Of a stretch of DNA of 64,000 bases, positions 56,912 through 64,000 are shown piece by piece. Position 1 is the stretch's first letter. Each line of letters opens with the position of its first letter. The position numbers and the translations under genes were made by a program. Under the pieces are notes generated by a model, which did not search any database, was not told the DNA's origin, and saw only the letters and a list, made by a program, of their open reading frames with translations. This stretch comes from Rubinisphaera italica. Lineage in GTDB: Bacteria > Planctomycetota > Planctomycetia > Planctomycetales > Planctomycetaceae. The stretch is from positions 682,001 through 746,000 of the forward strand of contig NZ_SJPG01000001.1 of the NCBI RefSeq assembly GCF_007859715.1. Reading direction: 5' to 3'.

Positions 56912-58423
56912 ATGAGGCAGAAAATCCTGGCGATGATAGTATTCTGGATGATGTCCAATACTGCTGTTCTTGCCGAAGTTCAACAATATTCGATACCTGA
57001 ATTTGTTGCGAATAAAGATCAATGGAATGGACTTGTAGGCGAGTCCCTGCGGATCGAAGGACGTTACTCCTCATTTTCCCCCAGTTCGATGCGATTTCAA
57101 AAATGTGATCTCTCTTTTCAACTGCCTGCCGGTACGCCACGACCATTGGGACGTAGCAGGAATCTTGAAGTGACAGGCCAATTAATTCGCGAACAGAATG
57201 AATTGAAGTTTCAGGTCGACTCTCTGCAGACGCGACCTGCTGATCTTGAACAGATTCAACTTTCCAGGGCATTGCTCCCCAAAAACGATGCGACTCCCTG
57301 GTACGAATTGGGGATGACGGCAACGAACCGTGCGAAGTTTTATGACGATGAGATTCTCAAACTGATCGGTGAAGAACTCCTGGTCGAAGGAATTCGTATT
57401 GAACGTTCTCGTCAAAAGCAGCCGACGGTTGCGTTCTTGAATGATCTGTCCGCCAAAGCAGCTAAACTGGGCGTCTCCAAGTCGCTTTATCTTTCATTGA
57501 AACACGAAAGTTTGCGCGAGCAGTTTGAGCAGGGAGATATTCTACCAGATTTTGATTATGAGAAATTTCTGAAAGAATTAGAGTCGGCTCTTCCCGGTTC
57601 GCAGGTGCCGTTGACCTCCCTCAAAGGTGATGTTTTTGAGGCCTACCGAAAACAACCGCGGGAAACTTTTGCAAAAGCCAATGCCCATGCTCAACAGCAG
57701 TTGAGTCGATTGTTTCATTTGGAAGTTTTACGGGCACAGATTCAGTCAAAACTGGCAACCGGGGGCTCAAATGGGGACTTGCTGGCAAAACAGTACGAGT
57801 TACTGGCCCCGGATGATCCGGAATATGCAGAAGAATTAAGAGCAGCGGCATTGATGTTTCGCACGAAGAATATCCTGACCTCCACTCGAACAGAGTTGCT
57901 TGCGGTTGCCGATCAATATCGAGATCAGGGAGATGTCGAGATGGCCGAAACGGCGCTGACACGCTGGCTGAATCATCGAGTCCAGCAACTCGATCGTGCC
58001 GGCCCTTCCGATTATCTCCAGACAGCTCTCGACTTCGACTCCTGGTTAAAAAAGCGAGAGCGTGCGGAGGAAATCCTGCTCTCCGGAATTCAGAAATATC
58101 CAGACGATGCCGCATTGCTGGCATTACTCAAACGTTGGGATTTCGCGAAGAACGGGGATCAGTGGGTTTCAAAGTCTGATCTACCCATGTCCAAGCCGAA
58201 TGAAATCGAGCAGGCGATTCAAACGGGTCGAGTGGTTGCCGGGATGTCTCGAGCGCAAGTCGCATCCACTCTGGGAGCACCGAAAACGGTTACGCGAATC
58301 GCCTCGCAAAAAGAGAATTTGCTGATCTGGAATTATCCAGATGTCAAACTAGCAGTGCGATTTGAGCAACGCCGAGAACGGAATGACTATGTCGTAGTGA
58401 ATGTTGGACCTTTACCACGTTAA
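56912..58423 (+). CDS. Secreted protein with BamE/SmpA-like C-terminus
   Basis: 503 residues. The ATG lies 3 bases after the previous stop, and AAGGA inside the end of that gene serves as ribosome site, so translation is coupled. A signal peptide (MRQKILAMIVFWMMSNTAVL) is followed by a beta domain (about 25-110), a helical repeat region (about 120-430) and a C-terminal module with GMSRAQVASTLGAPKTVTRI and LLIWNYPDVKLAVRFEQ, the pattern of BamE/SmpA-like folds. Function unknown; envelope assembly or sensing is an inference. Confidence 0.76.
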   Translation: MRQKILAMIVFWMMSNTAVLAEVQQYSIPEFVANKDQWNGLVGESLRIEGRYSSFSPSSMRFQKCDLSFQLPAGTPRPLGRSRNLEVTGQLIREQNELKFQVDSLQTRPADLEQIQLSRALLPKNDATPWYELGMTATNRAKFYDDEILKLIGEELLVEGIRIERSRQKQPTVAFLNDLSAKAAKLGVSKSLYLSLKHESLREQFEQGDILPDFDYEKFLKELESALPGSQVPLTSLKGDVFEAYRKQPRETFAKANAHAQQQLSRLFHLEVLRAQIQSKLATGGSNGDLLAKQYELLAPDDPEYAEELRAAALMFRTKNILTSTRTELLAVADQYRDQGDVEMAETALTRWLNHRVQQLDRAGPSDYLQTALDFDSWLKKRERAEEILLSGIQKYPDDAALLALLKRWDFAKNGDQWVSKSDLPMSKPNEIEQAIQTGRVVAGMSRAQVASTLGAPKTVTRIASQKENLLIWNYPDVKLAVRFEQRRERNDYVVVNVGPLPR

Positions 58424-58527
58424 TCGGAAATTTGCACCCCTGGAAGACAACAGGGTATCGTCTTTGCATGATTAATTTTTTAATTGATTCATTTCGTTCC
58501 CCTGAAATCCAGCGATGTCCATGTATT

Positions 58528-59796
58528 ATGAAATCTATTCGAATTTATGACATGATCCTCTTCACTTCGCGACTGCTTTTCCTGTGCTTAACGCTCAATG
58601 GTGCTCTCCTTTGTGCGGAGGAAATTTCTTTCCTGCAGGAGCCACAAGTCAATCCAGCCAGCATGGATGGGAAAGTTCTGTGTGGTTATCAAGGTTGGTT
58701 TCGTTGTCCCGATGATGGCATGCACGAAGGCTGGCATCATTGGAGTCGGAATCGGAATCGGCTGACTCCTGCCAGTCTGACATTTGAAATGTGGCCAGAT
58801 GTTTCGGACCTGCCGGAGTCTTCACAATTTGAAACGCCCGAGTTTACGGATCGCTTGGGAAAACCAGCCAGGTTATTCAGTTCGGCAAATGCGGAAACTG
58901 TTGACATTCATTTTCAGTGGATGCAGGCCTATGGAATTGATGGTGTCTTTCTTCAGCGGTTTCTGGTCAACATTGAACGCCCTTCCTTTGATGTTGTACT
59001 CCAGAATGTTCGCACCTCGGCCAGAAAATCTGGGCGTGTGTATGCGATTTGTTATGACTTATCCGGGACCCCAGTTGACCAAATCTACATTAAACTGACG
59101 ACTGACTGGAAAAGGCTGGTCGATGAATTGGAAGTCACTCAGGATCGGCAGTATCAGCACCACAACAATCAACCAGTCGTATTTCTTTGGGGCCTCTACC
59201 CCGATCGCTTCGACGCGGAAATTGCGAATCGACTCATCGATTTCTTTCACGAGGAAACGAAGTATCAGGCGACCGTTGCAGGAGGAACTCCGTGGTATTG
59301 GCGGCGGGAAAAAGATCCCGGTTGGTTCAGGGCTTTTCGTCGGCTCGATATTCTCAGCCCCTGGAATGTCGGAAACGTTTCTCATCAGGATGGAAACAAA
59401 GAAGCCAGCACCGGATACTGGCAGAAAGATTTTGAAGAAGCCACCAGTAACAACGTCGAATGGATGCCGGTGATCTATCCCGGCTTTTCCTGGAAGAATC
59501 TCAAAGGAGAATCTGGTGCCAATGCAACAATTCTCCGCAGAGGCGGAGAGTTTTTCTGGAAGCAATTCCTCGCGGCGAATAAAACTGGTGTCAAAATGGC
59601 TTACGTAGCCATGTTTGACGAAGTGGACGAAGCCACCGCAATTTTTAAAGTCTCGAATCATCCCCCGACTCAAGCGAATTTCGTCACCTATGAGGAATTG
59701 CCTGCGGACTGGTATTTGCGATTAACCGCAGCAGGAGTAAAAGTGATTCGTGGGGAAGCGGAACCTGTCAGTGAAATTCCAATTCAACCAGAATGA
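58528..59796 (+). CDS. Glycoside hydrolase family 71/99-like protein
   Basis: About 422 residues from the ATG at 58528; in-frame starts at 58432, 58468 and 58552 cannot be excluded because none has a ribosome site. A signal peptide (MILFTSRLLFLCLTLNGALL) is followed by the GH71/99-type opening VLCGYQGWFRCPDDG, then AYGIDGVFLQRFL, ILSPWNVGNV and NNVEWMPVIYPGFSW. Families 71 and 99 cleave alpha-glucan and mannan-type chains by endo action; substrate unknown here. It lies about 100 bases after the BamE-like gene on the same strand. Confidence 0.8.
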   Translation: MKSIRIYDMILFTSRLLFLCLTLNGALLCAEEISFLQEPQVNPASMDGKVLCGYQGWFRCPDDGMHEGWHHWSRNRNRLTPASLTFEMWPDVSDLPESSQFETPEFTDRLGKPARLFSSANAETVDIHFQWMQAYGIDGVFLQRFLVNIERPSFDVVLQNVRTSARKSGRVYAICYDLSGTPVDQIYIKLTTDWKRLVDELEVTQDRQYQHHNNQPVVFLWGLYPDRFDAEIANRLIDFFHEETKYQATVAGGTPWYWRREKDPGWFRAFRRLDILSPWNVGNVSHQDGNKEASTGYWQKDFEEATSNNVEWMPVIYPGFSWKNLKGESGANATILRRGGEFFWKQFLAANKTGVKMAYVAMFDEVDEATAIFKVSNHPPTQANFVTYEELPADWYLRLTAAGVKVIRGEAEPVSEIPIQPE

Positions 59797-59827
59797 TCGA
59801 GCGAGTTTGCTTTGGGTAGGCGAAGTT

Positions 59828-60883
59828 TTACCAGACAAACAAGGATGTACCCCAAGTTAACCCGGCTCCAAAACCACACATGAGAATCGTATCGCCGCGG
59901 TCGATTCTGCCTTCTGAATTGGCTTCATCGAGGACAAGGGGAATGGAACCAGCCGAGGTGTTGCCATATTTGTGGACGTTATTGAAGAAACGATCGCTGG
60001 AGACATTCAGCTTTTGGGCAACCGCATCAATAATCCGCTGATTGGCCTGATGCAACGCGAAGAGAGAAATATCGTGCACGGTCATTTGTGCCGATTCGAG
60101 TACGATTTCAATCGATTCAACAACCGTTCTCACCGCCCATTTGAACACATTCCGACCATCCATCTGGAGAAAATGCTGTCCAGAAGTAATTCCTTCAGCG
60201 GTGATCGGATTTTTCGATCCCCCGCAAGGTCGATCGAGCATCCCACTGCCACTGCCATCGGAGGCGAGTTGATACGATTTGAATCCTTGTTCGAGTGTTC
60301 CTGCTGAGAGCAGGACTGCACCGGCTCCGTCACCAAATAGTGGAGCGATTGTCCGATCCTGAGGATCGACAATTCGTGAATTGCTATCTGCACCAATCAC
60401 CAGAGCCAGCTTCGCATTTCCGGTCGCGACATATTGAGCACCGGTTGTTACGGCATACATGAAGCCCGAGCAAGCTGCCGAAATATCGAAAGCCGGGGCA
60501 TCGAGTCCTAAGCGATCTTGCACCAGACAAGCAGTTGAAGGGCAGTGATAGTCCGGAGTGAAAGTGCCAACAATCAACAGATCGACATCTTTGGCATAAA
60601 CCCCCGCTTTGCCCAATGCGTTTTGTGCAGCCGCAACAGCCAGATCGCAGGTCGATTCGTCGACTCCGACGATGCGACGTTCACGAATTCCAGTCCGTTG
60701 CTCAATCCATGCGGGATCGCAGTCGGGACATAACTCCTGCATCTGCAGGTTCGTTCGGACGGTTTTTGGCACATAAGACCCCGTGCCGACAATTTGTACC
60801 CCCATCAAAGAACAGGTTCGACGGGTAACGGCATTTGAAAGTCGCGGAATCTTTGCGGCTGTCGAAATTAGAGCTTCATCCAT
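59828..60883 (-). CDS. fabH: 3-oxoacyl-ACP synthase III
   Basis: 351 residues from the ATG at 60883 (GTG at 60898 or ATG at 60805 are alternatives; from 60805 the catalytic Cys is residue 112, exactly as in E. coli). The catalytic residues are all present: Cys in SAACSGFMYAV, His in LHQANQRIID and Asn in YGNTSAGSIPL. It condenses acetyl-CoA with malonyl-ACP to start fatty acid synthesis. It stands alone: neither fabD, acpP nor plsX is adjacent. No Shine-Dalgarno sequence is visible at any start. Confidence 0.93.
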   Translation of the reverse strand: MDEALISTAAKIPRLSNAVTRRTCSLMGVQIVGTGSYVPKTVRTNLQMQELCPDCDPAWIEQRTGIRERRIVGVDESTCDLAVAAAQNALGKAGVYAKDVDLLIVGTFTPDYHCPSTACLVQDRLGLDAPAFDISAACSGFMYAVTTGAQYVATGNAKLALVIGADSNSRIVDPQDRTIAPLFGDGAGAVLLSAGTLEQGFKSYQLASDGSGSGMLDRPCGGSKNPITAEGITSGQHFLQMDGRNVFKWAVRTVVESIEIVLESAQMTVHDISLFALHQANQRIIDAVAQKLNVSSDRFFNNVHKYGNTSAGSIPLVLDEANSEGRIDRGDTILMCGFGAGLTWGTSLFVW

Positions 60884-61307
60884 GGATTCGCTTGTCACAG
60901 ATTGGAGTGATCGAACTTGTGAAATAGGCGTAATTTGGGGAACGTAAGATAGTGATCACAATAGGATTGTCTGAAGTGTCATCGTTACAGAATTGACTCT
61001 ACTCTTACGGTTTTCTCGGTGAGTGAGTGTGAATATGCCATTAGGATAAGTAGAGTCAGTAAAATACGCAATATCACAGCTTAACGAAAACCGGGAGTCA
61101 GCCAATATCATCGCCATCGCACTTCGCCAATTCTTAATCATATCAGATTGCTTGCATAGACGAGTTGGGATTTTGAATCAAAAGTTCACTGTTTTCATTT
61201 TCGGTGATGGCTTTTCGTCGTGGGAATATTGCCTAAGATAGAGAAAATCTCGCGTTTATGTGGAAAATGACTTATTAAGTCCCATCAATTAATTGGCAGG
61301 TACTCTT
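60884..61307. other. Intergenic region between divergent genes
   Basis: About 424 bases upstream of both fabH and the gene at 61308. No gene, palindrome or strong promoter found. Confidence 0.45.
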
Positions 61308-61988
61308 TTGAATCACTCCAGCGATCACCTTCTGATCCCGGCTGAATTTTACTTTCAGGCCAGCGTGGAAATTCCCTGGCAGACAGATCTGGCCAAAGAT
61401 ATCCAGCATAAAAAACATCCGGAAATTGAAAAAGAGCTTCCGGATTTAATGTTTGAGGAGTCTGATACTGAGAATTCCGCACGCTTTTTCATCGCCTGGA
61501 ATGAAGACGGGATTTGCCTCCAGGTGAAAACAGAGAGGAAAAAGTTCCCCACACAGTCAGGAACGTTATCCGATCCAACGCAAGGTGATTACACCGATTT
61601 CTTCATTGATACCCGCGATTTGAAGACGAATCACCGAGCCAGCAAATTCTGTCATCGATTCACCCTGATTCCACCAGGCACACGAGGGAAACGCAAACAA
61701 TCAGCAATGATGATCGAGCAGGAAATTTCGGGGAATCGAACCTATCGGGAAATGACTCAGCCTGAGCAAATCCCAACATGGGATTCGAGATCAAAAGATG
61801 GATATCAAGTGAGCTGCTGGATCTCGAAAGCGTATCTGGAAGGCTACGATCCCGAGCATGTTCCTTCCCTCGGCTTTTACTACAGGATGCAGGATCTCGA
61901 TTACGGCACACGCATATTCGGAGTCGGCGAGAATTTCCCAGCGACTACAGACCCGAGCCTTTGGCCGAGTTTGAAACTGGTGAAGTAA
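61308..61988 (+). CDS. Sugar-binding (CBM9/DOMON-like) protein of unknown function
   Basis: About 226 residues from a TTG at 61308 with AGG about 8 bases upstream (an in-frame TTG at 61293 has none). No signal peptide. The central part, ARFFIAWNEDGICLQVKTER then DYTDFFIDTRDLKTNHRAS, follows the beta-sandwich pattern of CBM9- or DOMON-like domains. The C-terminus has SLGFYYRMQDLDYGTRIFGV. Planctomycetes carry such proteins widely; a cytoplasmic role is odd and the function is unknown. Confidence 0.68.
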   Translation: MNHSSDHLLIPAEFYFQASVEIPWQTDLAKDIQHKKHPEIEKELPDLMFEESDTENSARFFIAWNEDGICLQVKTERKKFPTQSGTLSDPTQGDYTDFFIDTRDLKTNHRASKFCHRFTLIPPGTRGKRKQSAMMIEQEISGNRTYREMTQPEQIPTWDSRSKDGYQVSCWISKAYLEGYDPEHVPSLGFYYRMQDLDYGTRIFGVGENFPATTDPSLWPSLKLVK

Positions 61989-62008
61989 AACATCCAGTGT
62001 ATTCAATT

Positions 62009-62120
62009 GGCGAGCCGAGTCAGTTATGGCACCGGTAGATGCGATTCAGCAATTCCGTACATTTCTCAAACGCGCACCATGGTCGTGAGAAAACCCGAGT
62101 CATGACTGACTCGGCTCGCC
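62009..62120. repeat. GGCGAGC-family MITE-like element, copy 2
   Basis: 112 bases with 16-bp perfect inverted ends, GGCGAGCCGAGTCAGT (62009-62024) and ACTGACTCGGCTCGCC (62105-62120). The left end and the right-hand GTGAGA, GAG and GGCTCGCC blocks match the element at 49404-49507. It overlaps the end of the membrane protein gene at 62100 and supplies its last six codons and stop. Confidence 0.75.
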
Positions 62121-62582
62121 TTTGCGACTTGCTTCACCCCAATTTACTAGAATCGCCCCAGCGATTCCCATCAAAACTGCTAACGCATTCAGTCGTTCGG
62201 TCAGAACATGATAGCCATGAAAGTTGTGCGGACGGGGAGAACCGACTGGCAGTAACATGGCTGCTAACTCGGAATAGACGAACAGATAATCTCCAACCAT
62301 GATAAGGAGTGTCAGCAGAATCAAACTGACACCGATTTTGGTTGAGCGGAGAGCGGGAAACAGAATCCAATAGAGGCTCCCAGTCAGGCTTGCCAGTCCA
62401 ATCATTACAAAGGAAAACGTATAGTAAATGGGAAATCGAATCAGGATCAGCCGATCCAGAAGAATGGACTCAAATTGTCCGAGACGGATTTCCTGGACGG
62501 TGAGAATTACGAACAAAATCGCGGCTCCGACCCATCCAGAGATGCAAAAACGCAGAATTAACAGAAAAAATTTAGAGAGCAT
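62100..62582 (-). CDS. Four-span membrane protein
   Basis: 160 residues with about four hydrophobic segments (FLLILRFCISGWVGAAILFV, FPIYYTFSFVMIGLASLTGS, GVSLILLTLLIMVGDYLFVY, LNALAVLMGIAGAILVNWG). Loosely similar to DUF4149-like proteins, not certain. The last six residues (GEPSQS) and stop codon are read from a MITE-like element, suggesting that insertion changed the C-terminus. It lies 45 bases downstream of a second membrane protein gene on the same strand. Confidence 0.7.
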   Translation of the reverse strand: MLSKFFLLILRFCISGWVGAAILFVILTVQEIRLGQFESILLDRLILIRFPIYYTFSFVMIGLASLTGSLYWILFPALRSTKIGVSLILLTLLIMVGDYLFVYSELAAMLLPVGSPRPHNFHGYHVLTERLNALAVLMGIAGAILVNWGEASRKGEPSQS

Positions 62583-62627
62583 TCGGTGCGATCAATGGAG
62601 AGTGAGCTATCAAGTTTTCTGCAGTAT

Positions 62628-64000
62628 TTAGCGATGCAGTCTGGCAGAGACGCTTCCACCTGGTAAATTTCGGGCGGGAGATTCAAAGGAATTCCCGCGG
62701 ATGGAAGGTTGTTGTTGGGGGATCTGATAATCCTTTTCAGCCAGTAATCTCGGGCGAAAGACGACCAGAATTACCAGAGGGACATACCAGAGCAGGTAAA
62801 CACCGCCCAACTGTGGATACCAGAACTGCGAAGCGACAATGATGGCTGCATTATAGGATAACAGAACCTCAAGATTTTTCTTCCAAGGCCAGATTGTCAA
62901 CGTGATGACCATCAGCAGGAAGGCGACAATAACCGGAATTCGATAAGCCGGATGCACTCCGTACCAGAATCCCCGCTCATGAGGGGCGCCATCGAAACTG
63001 AGCACCCGCAGGTCGATTCGATTGATCGTCTGCTGTGTGAAGGCGTAAGCATCGGCAGAAATCAAAGCGACTGCCCCCGCCAGCACGGCTGCCACGATTC
63101 CCACGCCAAGAAAGAACCAGAGCGAGCGACGGAATCCAAAAAACGAAGCCCAGATCGGTAATAGGAACACGGGAAAGAACATCGAGCCACAGGCAAAGCC
63201 CATGAACACACCAGCCAGCATTGGTCGAGTATAAAATACGAATGCCCACAGAATGAATGCACAAGGCAAGACCTGATTCACCTCTCCGACGACATAGGAA
63301 GTGCAGGGCATTAGCGCATACAGAGCAGCCATCGCCAGACCTTGTGTGCGATCTTTAAACTGGTTTCGGCCAATCCAGTACAGGCCCATTACAATTGCCA
63401 GATGAGCGAGAATGGCGACAATTCGGGCAGCCGTTTCTTCAACAATTCCGAAATTCAAATCCGATTGATCACGGCCATCATGCAATTGACGCGACGTGGC
63501 TACGGCAGGCATCGCTAATAAAGTCGCTGTTGGACCGGCAGTCACATCGTCAGAAGACAGACTCGTGCCAGCCGGAGAGTCTGGTACAGCAGTTGTTACT
63601 TTTTTCGAACCCGATTTTGTAGCCGCATCGAGCAGTTGCTCTCCTTGCAGGACCGTTGTCACTGATCCGAGAGGAGCCGGTCGCGTGACGGCCTCGGTAA
63701 TCAAAAATGCGAGAGCACAAATCCCCAGAAAAGTAATTCCCGGAGTGCTCATATTCGGTTCGAGGCGGGACCGTTTGGTAAATATTCGGTCGAGCAACAA
63801 TCGCACCAGGCACAAGGCAGTAACCACAAACAACCAGGTATTACCGATGGCGGAACTGGCTGCGGTCTGAACCATTAACAGTCCAGGGGAAAGCGAAAGC
63901 AGAAGCAGAATGTCGAAATTACGCAGCGACCAGATACGGCGAAAACGATAATACACAGCGATAATCAACATGGCTGATAAATATAGCCATGCAGACTGAC
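62628..64000 (-). CDS. Multi-span membrane protein, probable glycosyltransferase-like, truncated at window edge
   Basis: At least 447 residues from the ATG at 63971, but the frame stays open to the window edge (QSAWLYLSA before that ATG, hydrophobic), so the true start probably lies outside. About ten membrane helices; a Ser/Thr/Ala-rich loop (TAVPDSPAGTSLSSDDVTAG) sits between helices near residue 130. The pattern HLAIVMGLYWIGRNQFKDRT with several short loops resembles integral-membrane C-type glycosyltransferases (DUF2029/mannosyltransferase-like), but no catalytic motif is certain. Confidence 0.7.
   Translation of the reverse strand, partial: QSAWLYLSAMLIIAVYYRFRRIWSLRNFDILLLLSLSPGLLMVQTAASSAIGNTWLFVVTALCLVRLLLDRIFTKRSRLEPNMSTPGITFLGICALAFLITEAVTRPAPLGSVTTVLQGEQLLDAATKSGSKKVTTAVPDSPAGTSLSSDDVTAGPTATLLAMPAVATSRQLHDGRDQSDLNFGIVEETAARIVAILAHLAIVMGLYWIGRNQFKDRTQGLAMAALYALMPCTSYVVGEVNQVLPCAFILWAFVFYTRPMLAGVFMGFACGSMFFPVFLLPIWASFFGFRRSLWFFLGVGIVAAVLAGAVALISADAYAFTQQTINRIDLRVLSFDGAPHERGFWYGVHPAYRIPVIVAFLLMVITLTIWPWKKNLEVLLSYNAAIIVASQFWYPQLGGVYLLWYVPLVILVVFRPRLLAEKDYQIPQQQPSIRGNSFESPARNLPGGSVSARLHR

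Overview
The window most likely comes from the chromosome of a planctomycete of the order Planctomycetales (Gimesia/Rubinisphaera-like). This is inferred from gene content, not from any search: two DUF1559 prepilin-like proteins, each followed by a small carboxypeptidase-regulatory-like lipoprotein; a Planctomycete-type cytochrome/PSD protein (DUF1587/1592/1588/1585); a DUF6807 protein; a futalosine menaquinone pair; a stand-alone mraZ; and many secreted proteins of unknown function. Base composition looks moderate (about half G+C, by eye). There is no rRNA, no recognisable tRNA, no CRISPR array, no transposase and no phage gene. It reads as core chromosome, peppered with short hairpin-forming repeats.

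Layout. 0-9 kb: a truncated secreted protein, aceE, then two DUF1559/lipoprotein pairs on opposite strands around an orphan ABC permease. 9-20 kb: a DUF6807 protein, a lipoprotein with five internal repeats, a CoA-binding protein divergent from a FIST sensor, an orphan FabD-like acyltransferase, mraZ with a clear promoter and a four-box operator, and a prolyl oligopeptidase. 20-28.5 kb: a six-gene same-strand module, ExbB - giant TPR - TPR - ExbB - ExbD - ExbD, followed by a trpG/pabA-type glutaminase. 28.5-38 kb: a PSD-type cytochrome, the tight pdxJ-membrane protein-rnpA-yidD operon, a metal ABC permease fused to a DtxR-like domain, an aldehyde dehydrogenase bracketed by two near-identical GC-rich hairpins, and mtnA. 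38-47.5 kb: mqnP-mqnE (menaquinone), cdsA and uppS (lipid and wall precursors), a divergent csrA, a nucleoside permease, serC and der. 47.5-64 kb: two secreted thioredoxin-fold proteins, an M3 oligopeptidase, secreted proteins of unknown function, a GH71/99-like protein, fabH, and a multi-membrane-span protein cut by the window edge.

How it works together. Most genes are housekeeping or envelope functions in short transcription units. The best-supported regulatory finding is mraZ: a sigma70-like promoter followed by four TGGKG boxes at exact 10-bp spacing running into the start codon, i.e. an autorepression site. The best candidate for a poorly described system is the ExbB/ExbD/TPR module, which has two proton-channel subunits and two ExbD subunits but no TonB, TolA or TolB. 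The other striking feature is at least eight families of roughly 30-110 bp palindromic or hairpin repeats in the intergenic DNA. Several have two copies in the window, and two of the elements supply a gene's stop codon.

Limits: all function calls rest on reading motifs and family knowledge. Start codons are uncertain where no ribosome binding site is visible, which is common here.
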